Part shown: positions 31,443 to 39,731 of the stretch, in pieces
Position numbering within the stretch: position 1 is the stretch's first letter
Layout: the number at the start of each line of letters is the position of its first letter
Origin: Streptomyces sp. SirexAA-E
GTDB lineage: Bacteria > Actinomycetota > Actinomycetes > Streptomycetales > Streptomycetaceae
Assembly (NCBI RefSeq): GCF_000177195.2
Contig: NC_015953.1
Coordinates: forward strand, 2,170,001 to 2,234,000
Length of the DNA: 64,000 bases
Direction: 5' to 3'
The notes under the pieces: model-generated
What the model was told of the DNA's origin: nothing
Seen by the model: the letters and a program-made list of their open reading frames with translations, nothing else
Database searches by the model: none
Translations under genes and position numbers: made by a program

Positions 31443-34310
31443 TTACGCGGGGACGATGTTGACCAGCTTCGGCGCCCGCACGATCACCTTGCGGATGCCG
31501 GCCCCGCCCAGTGCAGCGACGACGTTCTCGTCGGCCAGGGCCAGCGCCTCCAGCTCCTCGTCCGAGATCGACGGGGAGATCTCCAGGCGGGCCCGGACCT
31601 TGCCCTTGACCTGGACGACACAGGTCACGGTCTCGTCCACGACGTAGGACGGGTCGGCGACCGGGAAGTCCTGGTGCACGACGGAACCGGTGTGACCCAG
31701 CCGGCGCCACAGTTCCTCCGCCACGTGCGGGGCCAGCGGCGCGACGAGCAGCACCAGCCGCTCCGCGACCGACCGTGCCAGCGGACCGCCCGCCTTGGTC
31801 AGGTGGTTGTTCAGCTCGGTGACCTTGGCGATGGCCGTGTTGAAGCGCATTCCGGCCATGTCCTGGCCGACGCCGTCGATCGCCTTGTGCAGGGCGCGCA
31901 GCGTGTCCTCGTCGGGTTCGGTGTCGACGACGGTGACCTCGCCCGTCTCCTCGTCGACGATGTTGCGCCACAACCGCTGCAGCAGCCGGAACTGGCCGAC
32001 GACCGCCCGCGTGTCCCAGGGGCGCGAGACGTCCAGCGGCCCCATCGCCATCTCGTACAGCCGCAGGGTGTCGGCCCCGTACTCGCCGCAGATCTCGTCG
32101 GGCGTGACCGCGTTCTTCAGCGACTTGCCCATCTTGCCCAGGACGCGGCTGACCTTCTCGCCCTGGTGGTAGTACGCGCCGTCGCGCTCCTCGACCTCGG
32201 CCGCCGGGACCGCGATGCCGCGGCTGTCCCGGTAGACGAACGCCTGGATCATGCCCTGGTTGTACAGCTTGTGGAACGGCTCGGAGGACGAGATGTGCCC
32301 CAGGTCGTGCAGCACCTTGGACCAGAAACGGGCGTACAGCAGGTGCAGGACGGCGTGCTCGGCGCCGCCGATGTACAGGTCGACACCGCCGGCGGGCTGC
32401 CCGTCCCGCGGGCCCATCCAGTACTGCTCGACCTCCGGGTCGACCAGCCGCCGCTCGTTGTTCGGGTCCAGGTAGCGCAGCTCGTACCAGCAGGAGCCGG
32501 CCCAGTTGGGCATGGTGTTGGTCTCACGGCGGTACTTCTTGGGCCCGTCGCCCAGGTCCAGGGTGACGTTGACCCAGTCGGCGTTCCGGGACAGCGGGGT
32601 CTCGGGCTGGGTGTCGGCGTCGTCCGGGTCGAAGGTGCGCGGGGAGTAGTCCTCGACCTCGGGCAGCTCCAGCGGCAGCATCGACTCGGGCAGCGGGTGG
32701 GCGATGCCCTCCTCGTCGTACACGATCGGGAACGGCTCGCCCCAGTAGCGCTGCCGGCTGAACAGCCAGTCGCGCAGCCGGAAGTTGACGGTGCCCTCAC
32801 CGACACCGTGCTCCCGCAGCCACTCGGTGATCCTCGCCTTGGCGTCGACGACACCCAGGCCGTCCAGCGAGACCTCGTCGTTCGCGGAGTTGACCAGCTT
32901 CGCCTCGTACGAGGAGAAGGCGTCCTCCCACGTCGAGGGGTCCGTGCCACGGTCGTCCGACGGCTCGACGACACAGCGCATCGGCAGCTCGAAGGCGCGC
33001 GCGAACGCGAAGTCGCGGGAGTCGTGCGCCGGTACGGCCATGATCGCGCCGGTGCCGTAGCCCATCAGCACGTAGTCGGCGATGAAGACCGGGACCTTCT
33101 CGCCACTGACCGGGTTGGTGGCGTACGCGCCGGTGAAGACACCGGTCTTGTCCTTGGCCTCCGCCTGCCGCTCCACGTCGGACTTGGCGGCGGCCTGCTT
33201 GCGGTACGCGGTGACGGCCTCGGCCGGGGAGGCGTGGCCACCGGTCCACACCGGGTGGGTGCCCTCGGGCCAGGCGGCCGGAATGATCCGCTCCACCAGG
33301 TCGTGCTCAGGCGCCAGCACCATGTAGGTGGCACCGAACAGGGTGTCCTGCCGGGTGGTGAAGACGGTGATGCCACCGGCCCCGTCGACCGGGAAGTCGA
33401 CGCGCGCGCCCTCGGAGCGCCCGATCCAGTTGCGCTGCTGCAGCTTGATGGCCTCGGGCCAGTCCAGACCGTCCAGGTCGTCCAGCAGCCGGTCGGCGTA
33501 GGCTGTGATGCGCATGTTCCACTGGCGCAGCTTCGCCTTGAAGACCGGGAAGTTGCCGCGCTCGGAGCGGCCGTCGGCCGTGACCTCCTCGTTGGCCAGC
33601 ACGGTGCCCAGCCCGGGAGACCAGTTGACCGGCGCGTCCGAGGCGTACGCCAGGCGGTACTGCCCCAGGACGTCCGCGCGCTCGCCGGCGTCCAGTGCGG
33701 CCCACGCGCGGCCGTCGGGGGTGGCGCGCTCACCGCTCTCGAACTGGGCCACCAGTTCGGCGATCGGGCGGGCCCGGACGGCCTCGGTGTCGTACCAGGA
33801 GTTGAAGATCTGCAGGAAGATCCACTGGGTCCACTTGTAGTACTCCGCGTCGATGGTCGCGAAGGAGCGGCGCTTGTCGTGGCCCAGACCCAGTCGGCGC
33901 AGCTGCGCCTTCATGTTCTCCATGTTGGCCTCGGTCGAGATCCGCGGGTGGGTGCCCGTCTGGACCGCGTACTGCTCCGCCGGCAGGCCGAAGGCGTCGA
34001 AACCCAGGGTGTGCAGGACGTTGTGGCCGGTCATCCGCTGGTGGCGGGCGTAGACGTCGGTGGCGATGTATCCCAGCGGGTGGCCGACGTGCAGGCCCGA
34101 ACCCGACGGGTAGGGGAACATGTCCATGATGAACTTCTTGGGCTTGGCGGCCAGTGCCGGATCCCCCGCCAGGTCACCGGTCGGGTTCGGGGCCTCGTAC
34201 GTCCCCTCGGCGTCCCAGAAGTCCTGCCAGCGTGCCTCGATGTCGGCAGCCATCGCTGCCGTATAGCGGTGCGGCGCGGCCACCTCGGCCGCGGTGTTCG
34301 TCTCGCTCAT
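31443..34310 (-). CDS. leuS: Leucyl-tRNA synthetase
   Basis: 955 aa class I synthetase. The HIGH-type motif is [13 protein letters not shown], and the KMSKS loop is [16 protein letters not shown]; the editing domain (CP1) lies between. It charges tRNA-Leu. Start ATG 34310 with GGAG 10 nt and GAGG 3 nt upstream; the in-frame TTG at 34319 is less likely. Expression is probably controlled by leucine-tRNA-sensitive attenuation, because a leader peptide with three Leu codons and an intrinsic terminator lie between the promoter and leuS. Confidence 0.97.
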   Translation of the reverse strand: MSETNTAAEVAAPHRYTAAMAADIEARWQDFWDAEGTYEAPNPTGDLAGDPALAAKPKKFIMDMFPYPSGSGLHVGHPLGYIATDVYARHQRMTGHNVLHTLGFDAFGLPAEQYAVQTGTHPRISTEANMENMKAQLRRLGLGHDKRRSFATIDAEYYKWTQWIFLQIFNSWYDTEAVRARPIAELVAQFESGERATPDGRAWAALDAGERADVLGQYRLAYASDAPVNWSPGLGTVLANEEVTADGRSERGNFPVFKAKLRQWNMRITAYADRLLDDLDGLDWPEAIKLQQRNWIGRSEGARVDFPVDGAGGITVFTTRQDTLFGATYMVLAPEHDLVERIIPAAWPEGTHPVWTGGHASPAEAVTAYRKQAAAKSDVERQAEAKDKTGVFTGAYATNPVSGEKVPVFIADYVLMGYGTGAIMAVPAHDSRDFAFARAFELPMRCVVEPSDDRGTDPSTWEDAFSSYEAKLVNSANDEVSLDGLGVVDAKARITEWLREHGVGEGTVNFRLRDWLFSRQRYWGEPFPIVYDEEGIAHPLPESMLPLELPEVEDYSPRTFDPDDADTQPETPLSRNADWVNVTLDLGDGPKKYRRETNTMPNWAGSCWYELRYLDPNNERRLVDPEVEQYWMGPRDGQPAGGVDLYIGGAEHAVLHLLYARFWSKVLHDLGHISSSEPFHKLYNQGMIQAFVYRDSRGIAVPAAEVEERDGAYYHQGEKVSRVLGKMGKSLKNAVTPDEICGEYGADTLRLYEMAMGPLDVSRPWDTRAVVGQFRLLQRLWRNIVDEETGEVTVVDTEPDEDTLRALHKAIDGVGQDMAGMRFNTAIAKVTELNNHLTKAGGPLARSVAERLVLLVAPLAPHVAEELWRRLGHTGSVVHQDFPVADPSYVVDETVTCVVQVKGKVRARLEISPSISDEELEALALADENVVAALGGAGIRKVIVRAPKLVNIVPA

Positions 34311-34381
34311 GATCCTCAAGCTCCATCGATCGTCATCTGCCGGCGCCCACGTCTACGGACACACGTCTACGGAAACGAAAA

Positions 34382-34403
34382 ATCCCCTCGCACAGGAGGG
34401 GAT
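34382..34403 (-). terminator. leuS attenuator terminator
   Basis: On the minus strand ATCCCCTC, a 6-nt loop (CTGTGC) and GAGGGGAT are followed by TTTTCGTTT: a perfect 8-bp stem with a real U-rich tail, rare in this genome. It sits 43 nt after the leader stop codon and 72 nt before leuS, the position of an attenuator rather than of a gene-end terminator. Confidence 0.82.
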
Positions 34404-34446
34404 GCCGCGCCGAGTCCGACCAGGCATGCTCACCGGTCGGGAGTGA

Positions 34447-34485
34447 TCAGCGCGGCTCGCTAAGCAGAAGGCGTACGGCACGCAT
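34447..34485 (-). CDS. Leucine-rich leader peptide of leuS (MRAVRLLLSEPR)
   Basis: Twelve codons, ATG 34485 to TGA 34447, encoding MRAVRLLLSEPR. The Leu run is CTT-CTG-CTT; CTT is a rare Leu codon in high-GC Streptomyces, which would sharpen ribosome stalling when Leu-tRNA is short. There is no Shine-Dalgarno; a -10-like TACCCT (34497-34492) lies 6 nt before the ATG, so the leader is probably leaderless. A ribosome stalled on the Leu codons should favour an antiterminator over the hairpin at 34382-34403 and allow leuS transcription. Confidence 0.85.
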   Translation of the reverse strand: MRAVRLLLSEPR

Positions 34486-34497
34486 GGCGTCAGGGTA
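34486..34497 (-). promoter_or_regulatory. leuS -10 element (leaderless leader peptide)
   Basis: TACCCT at 34497-34492 (minus strand) plus a 6-nt spacer to ATG 34485. A -35 candidate 17 nt upstream (GACGCC) is poor. Confidence 0.5.
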
Positions 34498-34579
34498 CCG
34501 CACGGGCCCGGAGTGGCGTCCGCGCGTTCACCGCCGTCCGGCCGCGCCTGCCCCGGACCGCACCTGGCCGTCCACGACA

Positions 34580-34614
34580 AGAAGCGGGCCACCCGATTCG
34601 GATGACCCGCTTCT
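34580..34614. terminator. Terminator after tRNA-Ala copy 1
   Basis: AGAAGCGGG (34580-34588) pairs with CCCGCTTCT (34606-34614), 7 bp beyond the tRNA 3' end. Confidence 0.65.
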
Positions 34615-34620
34615 CCACTG

Positions 34621-34693
34621 TGGAGCTAAGGAGAATTGAACTCCTGACCTCCTGCATGCCATGCAGGCGCTCTACCAACTGAGCTATAGCCCC
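34621..34693 (-). tRNA. tRNA-Ala (anticodon GGC), copy 1
   Basis: 73 nt. The acceptor stem GGGGCTA pairs with TAGCTCC and the discriminator is A; the D-arm AGCTCAGTTGGTAGAGC, anticodon arm CCTGC-ATGGCAT-GCAGG with anticodon GGC, and T-arm with GTTCAATTC are all intact. The terminal CCA is not encoded, so it must be added after RNase Z cleavage. Identical to the copy at 35384-35456. Confidence 0.97.
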
Positions 34694-34808
34694 GTGCCTT
34701 TGCCCCCCGGTTCCCCTGGCGACATCGAGAACATTACACGGTCCACCCGGTGCAACAAAAATCGTTTCCGTCGCGCCCGGTTCCTCCGCCGCGTACCTCC
34801 CGGACGCG

Positions 34809-35042
34809 TCAGGCGGTGGCGAAGGAGTAGAAGCGCTTGAGGGTGCAGTGCTCCTCCAGGAGTCGGCCGTAGATGGGCTCACCCTCCAGTTCCCGGTACG
34901 TCTCGATGGGGTCGCCCTTGATGATCAGCGCCCGCGCACACTCCTCGCACCAGTACTGGTACCGGGCGTTGACCGGGTCCATGTCCCTGACGATGGGCGT
35001 GCCGCTGCCGCACCAGTCGCACTTCCGCCTGTGTGCACCCAT
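34809..35042 (-). CDS. Small zinc-ribbon protein, unknown function
   Basis: 77 aa from ATG 35042 with GGAG 8 nt upstream. Two cysteine pairs, CDWC near residue 8 and CEEC near residue 32, make a likely zinc ribbon; the tail EHCTLKRFYSFATA is aromatic. A conserved Streptomyces hypothetical as far as I know. It lies between two identical tRNA-Ala genes on the same strand; co-transcription with the tRNAs is unlikely because a terminator follows the upstream tRNA. Confidence 0.8.
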   Translation of the reverse strand: MGAHRRKCDWCGSGTPIVRDMDPVNARYQYWCEECARALIIKGDPIETYRELEGEPIYGRLLEEHCTLKRFYSFATA

Positions 35043-35383
35043 CCGGTCAGCTCCGGGTGCGGCGGCCGGCCGTGCACGCGGAGGGATTCTCCTGCGGGGC
35101 GGCTGCGCCCGGGGACGTCATGGGGCCGAGGGGCTGATCCGGGATCCGTACGCGGCTCTCAGGCATCGCGCTCCCTCCCGATCGGTCCGTCGCCCCCTCC
35201 GGCGCTCCGATTCTGCCATGACCCCGCAAGGGGGTCAGCCCGCCGACGGCCCGGCTTCCCGCCTTTGTCGCAAAGGAACCGCCGGGAACCGGTCGTGGAA
35301 GCGGAGGGAGCGCGTGTCACGCCCCGGAAGTCCCGTACCGCACCAAAAGATCCCGCCCCCTGCCGGGGACGGGATCTTCACTG
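35043..35383. other. Intergenic region between zinc-ribbon gene and tRNA-Ala copy 2
   Basis: 341 bp. It contains the terminator of tRNA copy 2 (35347-35378) and no gene I can support; a 60-codon minus-strand frame (35047-35229) is present but lacks convincing features. Confidence 0.5.
35347..35378. terminator. Terminator after tRNA-Ala copy 2
   Basis: AAGATCCCG (35347-35355) pairs with CGGGATCTT (35370-35378); an inner CCCC/GGGG stem extends it, and the minus-strand transcript continues with two more Ts. Confidence 0.75.
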
Positions 35384-35456
35384 TGGAGCTAAGGAGAATT
35401 GAACTCCTGACCTCCTGCATGCCATGCAGGCGCTCTACCAACTGAGCTATAGCCCC
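35384..35456 (-). tRNA. tRNA-Ala (anticodon GGC), copy 2
   Basis: 73 nt, identical in every base to the copy at 34621-34693, with its own terminator. It lies 116 bp downstream of the phosphatase gene on the same strand. Confidence 0.97.
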
Positions 35457-35572
35457 GCTGTCCGCGGTGTTTCCCTGCGTTTCCGCGCTGCGAACAAGAA
35501 GAACTTTAGCCTGTGACCTGCCGGAAAGTGAAATCCGGCCCCGGCACCCCGGAAGCGGTCTCCGGGCACCGG

Positions 35573-36226
35573 CTAGTCGTCGTCGCCGAGGACCGGTTCG
35601 GGGAGGGTCCCGGCGTTGTGCTCGAGCAGCCGCCAGCCCCGCGCGCCTTCGCCCAGCACGGACCAGCAGCAGTTGGAAAGACCGCCGAGCCCTTCCCAAT
35701 GGCGCGCCTCGAGACCGAGCAGACGGCCGATGGTCGTCCGGATCGTGCCCCCGTGGCTGACCACGACCAGCGTGCCGCCGTCGGGCAGCTTGCCGGCGTG
35801 CTCCAGCACCACCGGGGCGGCCCGGTCGGCGACCTCGGTCTCCAGCTCGCCGCCACCCCTGCGTACGGGCTCACCGCGCTTCCACGCGGCGTACTGCTCC
35901 CCGTACTGCCCGACGATCTCCTCGTGCGTGAGCCCCTGCCAGGCGCCCGCGTACGTCTCCCGCAGGGCCGAGTCGTGGGCGACCTCGAGTCCGGTGACCG
36001 CGGCGAGCTCGGCGGCCGTGTCCGCGGCCCGCCGCAGATCGGAGGCGACGATCGCGTCCGGCCCCATCGAGGCGAGCAGCCGGGCGGCCCGGCGGGCCTG
36101 GCCGACACCCGTCTCGGTGAGGTCGATGTCCGTGGAGCCCTGGAAACGGCGTTCCAGGTTCCACGCGGTCTGCCCGTGCCGCCAGAGGACGATCCTGCGG
36201 CCTCTGCCGCTGCCGCTGCCGTTCAG
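35573..36226 (-). CDS. Histidine phosphatase family protein with CTG start
   Basis: 217 aa. The phosphohistidine motif is IVLWRHGQTAWN (RHG), with LRETYAGAWQGL and VVVSHGGTIR supplying the second His and the acid region. This is the phosphoglycerate-mutase-like superfamily; the substrate is unknown. No ATG/GTG/TTG occurs between the rsfS stop and the RHG motif, so the start must be CTG 36226, which overlaps the rsfS TGA as CTGA and has AAGGTGA about 8 nt upstream. The first downstream ATG (36067) would delete the catalytic RHG. Coupled to rsfS. Confidence 0.87.
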   Translation of the reverse strand: MNGSGSGRGRRIVLWRHGQTAWNLERRFQGSTDIDLTETGVGQARRAARLLASMGPDAIVASDLRRAADTAAELAAVTGLEVAHDSALRETYAGAWQGLTHEEIVGQYGEQYAAWKRGEPVRRGGGELETEVADRAAPVVLEHAGKLPDGGTLVVVSHGGTIRTTIGRLLGLEARHWEGLGGLSNCCWSVLGEGARGWRLLEHNAGTLPEPVLGDDD

Positions 36227-36651
36227 CTCTGCTCACCTTCCGCGCCGTTCAGCTGAGCGTGCTCCTCCGCCTTGCCGCGGGTCTTGAGCGCGTCCTCGGG
36301 AAGGGCGATCTCGGGGCAGTCCTTCCACAGGCGCTCGAGCGCGTAGAAGACGCGCTCCTCGCTGTGCTGGACGTGGATGACGATGTCGACGTAGTCGAGG
36401 AGGATCCAGCGGGCGTCGCGGTCGCCTTCGCGGCGTACCGGCTTGGCGCCGAGCTCCTTCTGCAGCCGCTCCTCGATCTCGTCGACGATCGACTTGACCT
36501 GGCGGTCGTTGGGAGCCGAGGCCAGCAGGAAGGCGTCGGTGATCGACAGGACGTCACTGACGTCGTAGGCGATGATGTCGTGCGCGAGCCGGTCGGCCGC
36601 GGCCTGGGCTGCGGCGTTGATGAGCTCGATGGAGCGGTCCGTGGCGGTCAC
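36223..36651 (-). CDS. rsfS: Ribosome silencing factor RsfS
   Basis: 142 aa, family length. AYDVSDVLSITDAFLLASAPNDRQ split over strands, and DARWILLDYVDIVIHV, are hallmarks. It binds uL14 and blocks subunit joining when nutrients are short. GTG start at 36651. The C-terminal extension after EDALKTRG is acidic. The order nadD, LCP, rsfS, phosphatase is all on one strand. Confidence 0.94.
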   Translation of the reverse strand: MTATDRSIELINAAAQAAADRLAHDIIAYDVSDVLSITDAFLLASAPNDRQVKSIVDEIEERLQKELGAKPVRREGDRDARWILLDYVDIVIHVQHSEERVFYALERLWKDCPEIALPEDALKTRGKAEEHAQLNGAEGEQS

Positions 36652-36815
36652 ATGCAGGCTTTCGTCGGCGGTCAGATCGACCTCTAGGGTCTCACGGACC
36701 GCCGACAGCCTGACGACGCCCGGGGGCTTGCGTCAGGATCACGCCGGATCGGGGAGAGGCCGCCGCGGGGCGGCCGCCGTCTCCGTGGTGCCGGGCATGA
36801 TCCGGACGGGACGCC

Positions 36816-38549
36816 TCAGTCCGGGATCTCGTAGTTCTGACCGAGGACGACCGAGACATCGGCGTTCGCGGCGGGTTCGCTCTTCTTGACCGCGCTCGTC
36901 GGCAGGCCCAGGGTCTTGGCGACCTCGACCGCCTCTGCCTTGTCCTCCTCGGTCCGGTAGCGGACCTCGGACGAGGACTCGGCGTCCACCGTGCCGCCGT
37001 CGACGAAGGCGTAGCCGCCGTTGACCAGCTGCACCCGGGCGCTCTGGGTGGCCTCGGCCACACCCGTGGCGTTCTGGATGCCGACTCGCACCGGGGCGCC
37101 CTGCTCCGGGGCGCTGACCGTGCCGCCCAGGATGTCCTTGACCACGCTGTCCGTCGCCTCAGCCGTGAGGGTGCCGTCCTCCTGCACCGGCAGCAGCGCC
37201 GTCTTGTAGTCACCGACCTTGGCGTGCCCGGCGAGCTTCGCCAGCGAGGCTCCCAGGTCCTTCTCGGGCAGTGACGGGTCGAGGATCTGTGCGAGCGTCT
37301 CGACCGTGACCGTGGCGGCCGCGGGGTCCTCCGACATCTTGCGCAGCACGCCGCGCATCACCTCCCCGAAGCGCATCAGCTGCTTGGTCTCCGGCTCGCC
37401 CGTGCCCTGATAGGTGGCGTAGGCGACGGCCATCTGACCGCTCAGCGTCTGGGCCTCGCCCTTCTTGACCAGCGGATCGGCGCCCTTCTTGGTGTCGGGC
37501 ACGTCGGTGTCGGTGTCGATCTCGATGCTGCCGACGAGTTCGACGAGGTTCTCCAGGTAAGGCGTGTCGAGCCGCCACGTCCCGCCGATCCGGGTGCCGA
37601 GCAGGGTGTCGATCGCCTCGCGCGTGCCGGTGGAGCCGTCGTCGTCGACGGACTCGCCGAGTGTGGTGGTGGATCCGTCGTCCGTGGCCACGGCCAGGGA
37701 GTTGGGCAGCAGGACGGTGGTTCCCTGCTTGGTGGTGGTGTTGTCGACGAGCAGCGCCGTGGAGGTGCCGCCCTTCTTGGTGTTGTGCAGGTGGACGACG
37801 ATGACGTCCCGCTTCTGCGGGCCGGTGGCGGTGGCCTTCTTCTCGTCCTGACCCGAGACGCCGGGGATCTTGCCCGCGTACCAGAGGTACCCCACCCCGC
37901 CGACCACCACGAGGGCGGCGACGACTATCAGCGCGACGATCCGGTTGCGTCCGCGGCGGCGGGCTTCCTCACGCCGTTCACTGCGGCTCTCGGTGAATTT
38001 CAGCCAGTCGATGACGTCTTCGGAGTCCTCGTCGGGCTCCTCGATGAAGGAGAACTGCTCGGTGCGGTAGTCGCGGTCGGCGCGGCGCTGTCCGGGGACC
38101 ACGGGGTCCGCTGCCGGCTCGGGTCCGGGCTCCGGCTCGGGCGGGGCGGCCGCCGGTGCGGCGGGTGCCTGCGCCTGCGCCTCCCACTGCTGGGTGGTGG
38201 CGTCCACTGCGGGCTGCCGGCCGGTGTCGTAGCCGTAGGTGCCGTAGGTGCCGTCGTCGTATCCGTGTCCGGGCTGCGCCTGGGGGGACTCGGGCTGCTG
38301 CTGGGCGTACGGGTCGTACGGCTGCCGGGTGCTCCCGTACGGGTCGTAGCCGTAGCCCTGTGCCGTTCCGTAGCCCTGCTGGGTCTGGCCCTCCTGCGCG
38401 GACTGCGGGTGCTGCGGGGCCTGTTGCGTGTACGGGTCGTACTGCTGCTGCGCCTGCTGCTGATAGACCGGCTGACCGTACTCGTCGTAGCCGATGATCT
38501 GCGGCTGCTGCTGGTAGTACGGGTCGTACGGGTTTGGTCGGTCGTTCAC
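36816..38549 (-). CDS. LytR-CpsA-Psr-like membrane protein with degenerate catalytic motif
   Basis: 577 aa from GTG 38549 (GAGAGGGGC upstream). Residues 1-125 are a Tyr/Gln/Gly/Pro-rich cytosolic tail with repeated YDPY; a membrane helix spans about 203-223; an LCP-like domain follows (about 248-430) and a LytR_C domain ends the protein (about 485-577: VRVGIQNATGVAEATQSA). In active LCP enzymes the segment equivalent to LLPNSLAV (280-287) normally reads like SIPRDLYV, with an Arg that binds pyrophosphate; here it is Asn. It may be the counterpart of S. coelicolor PdtA, reported near nadD (from memory). Role: attaching or regulating attachment of anionic wall polymer. Confidence 0.8.
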   Translation of the reverse strand: MNDRPNPYDPYYQQQPQIIGYDEYGQPVYQQQAQQQYDPYTQQAPQHPQSAQEGQTQQGYGTAQGYGYDPYGSTRQPYDPYAQQQPESPQAQPGHGYDDGTYGTYGYDTGRQPAVDATTQQWEAQAQAPAAPAAAPPEPEPGPEPAADPVVPGQRRADRDYRTEQFSFIEEPDEDSEDVIDWLKFTESRSERREEARRRGRNRIVALIVVAALVVVGGVGYLWYAGKIPGVSGQDEKKATATGPQKRDVIVVHLHNTKKGGTSTALLVDNTTTKQGTTVLLPNSLAVATDDGSTTTLGESVDDDGSTGTREAIDTLLGTRIGGTWRLDTPYLENLVELVGSIEIDTDTDVPDTKKGADPLVKKGEAQTLSGQMAVAYATYQGTGEPETKQLMRFGEVMRGVLRKMSEDPAAATVTVETLAQILDPSLPEKDLGASLAKLAGHAKVGDYKTALLPVQEDGTLTAEATDSVVKDILGGTVSAPEQGAPVRVGIQNATGVAEATQSARVQLVNGGYAFVDGGTVDAESSSEVRYRTEEDKAEAVEVAKTLGLPTSAVKKSEPAANADVSVVLGQNYEIPD

Positions 38550-38568
38550 CGGTGCCCCTCTCCGTGGC

Positions 38569-39186
38569 TCATTCGCCGCGGTACAACTGGCGCTTGTCGA
38601 TGTAGCGGACCACACCGTCGGGCACCAGATACCAGACCGGCTCCCCCTGCGCGACCCTGGCGCGGCAGTCCGTGGACGAGATCGCCAGCGCGGGTACCTC
38701 GACGAGTGACACCCCGCCCTTGGGCAGCCCGTCGTCCGTCAGCAGGTGCCCCGGCCGGGTCACACCGATGAAGTGGGAGAGCGAGAACAGCTCCTCGGCG
38801 TCCCGCCAGGTGAGGATCTGGGAGAGCGCGTCGGCGCCGGTGATGAAGAAGAGGTCCGCGTCGCCGTGTACGTCACGCAGGTCCCGCAGTGTATCGATCG
38901 TGTACGTCGGCCCGGCGCGGTCGATGTCGCTGCGGCTGACCGAGAACTGGGGGTTGGACGCCGTGGCGATGACCGTCATCAGATAGCGGTCCTCGGCCGG
39001 GGACACCGTCTTGTGGCTCTTCTGCCACGGCTGCCCGGTCGGGACGAAGACCACCTCGTCGAGGTGGAACTGGGCGGCCACTTCGCTGGCCGCCACCAGG
39101 TGTCCATGGTGGATCGGGTCGAACGTCCCGCCCATCACACCGAGTCTGCGCTTGCCGCCGCCGGTAGGCACTTGCTGCTCTCCCAT
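38569..39186 (-). CDS. nadD: Nicotinate-nucleotide adenylyltransferase
   Basis: 205 aa from ATG 39186. The nucleotidyltransferase motif [19 protein letters not shown] (GTFDPxHxGH) is complete and the late [10 protein letters not shown] matches the ISST signature. It makes deamido-NAD from NaMN and ATP. The frame is open well upstream but without homology. The LCP gene follows after 19 bp, so they are probably co-transcribed. Confidence 0.94.
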   Translation of the reverse strand: MGEQQVPTGGGKRRLGVMGGTFDPIHHGHLVAASEVAAQFHLDEVVFVPTGQPWQKSHKTVSPAEDRYLMTVIATASNPQFSVSRSDIDRAGPTYTIDTLRDLRDVHGDADLFFITGADALSQILTWRDAEELFSLSHFIGVTRPGHLLTDDGLPKGGVSLVEVPALAISSTDCRARVAQGEPVWYLVPDGVVRYIDKRQLYRGE

Positions 39187-39224
39187 GCGTGCAGACCCTA
39201 CTGGCACTGCTGTTCGCCTCTGCC

Positions 39225-39383
39225 TCAGCGGTCTCGGTTGAAGCGCGTGGTGATCCACAGCAGAAGGATCAGCACGATGAACGCGCCCGCTCCCGTGACG
39301 TAGGGGCTGAGGCTTTCGTGGTTGCCGCCCTCGCCGCCTTCGGCAAGGGTGACCAGCTGCTGTGCGGTGCTCGTGAGGCTCAT
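39225..39383 (-). CDS. Small single-pass membrane protein A (52 aa)
   Basis: ATG 39383 to TGA 39225. An N-terminal polar part ([19 protein letters not shown]) leads to one membrane helix ([12 protein letters not shown], about 35-46) and a basic end RFNRDR. No known domain. It lies 38 bp upstream of nadD on the same strand, so it may be the first or second gene of the nadD operon. Confidence 0.68.
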   Translation of the reverse strand: MSLTSTAQQLVTLAEGGEGGNHESLSPYVTGAGAFIVLILLLWITTRFNRDR

Positions 39384-39467
39384 CTTCAACGGGACCTATC
39401 GATCGGGAGTCGGAAGGAAGACGTCGCGCACATCGTATGCGGGCGTCACGGGCACGCTCACGCCGAC

Positions 39468-39620
39468 TCAGTCGTTGTTGTCGTCGTTGCGGTATCCACG
39501 CAGCAGGAACCAGGCGAGCAGGCCCGCTCCCAGGAGCGAGACGAGCAGCACGACGCGGAGCGTGTTGCCCGGCCCCTGATCGTCGGATACGGCGGCGAGC
39601 AGTGTGGCGGTGTGCGGCAT
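39468..39620 (-). CDS. Small single-pass membrane protein B (50 aa)
   Basis: ATG 39620 to TGA 39468 with a strong GAGGAG 10 nt upstream. A polar N-terminus with [14 protein letters not shown], one membrane helix ([18 protein letters not shown], about 23-40) and a charged tail [10 protein letters not shown]. It has the same layout as protein A 84 bp downstream, so they may be distant copies or partners. Function unknown. Confidence 0.72.
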   Translation of the reverse strand: MPHTATLLAAVSDDQGPGNTLRVVLLVSLLGAGLLAWFLLRGYRNDDNND

Positions 39621-39731
39621 TTCGGGCGCTCCTCAAAGTTATCCACAGCCCCCCGCACACCGTAGCGCCAGCACCTACGCTGGCATCCGTCAGGGGGACG
39701 AGCGACGTCTCGTACGAACAGGGGGCATCCA

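Noticed and set aside
34447..34485. T-box riboswitch for leuS
   Set aside because: No T-box sequence (TGGNACCGCG-like) or specifier hairpin is visible; the leader-peptide model explains the terminator better.
35047..35229. 60-codon minus-strand frame upstream of the zinc-ribbon gene
   Set aside because: No SD, no recognisable domain, composition like an intergenic shadow; kept only as a remote possibility.
34621..35456. Integrated element at the tRNA-Ala genes
   Set aside because: No integrase, no att-like duplication beyond the tRNA identity itself, and ordinary core genes on both sides.
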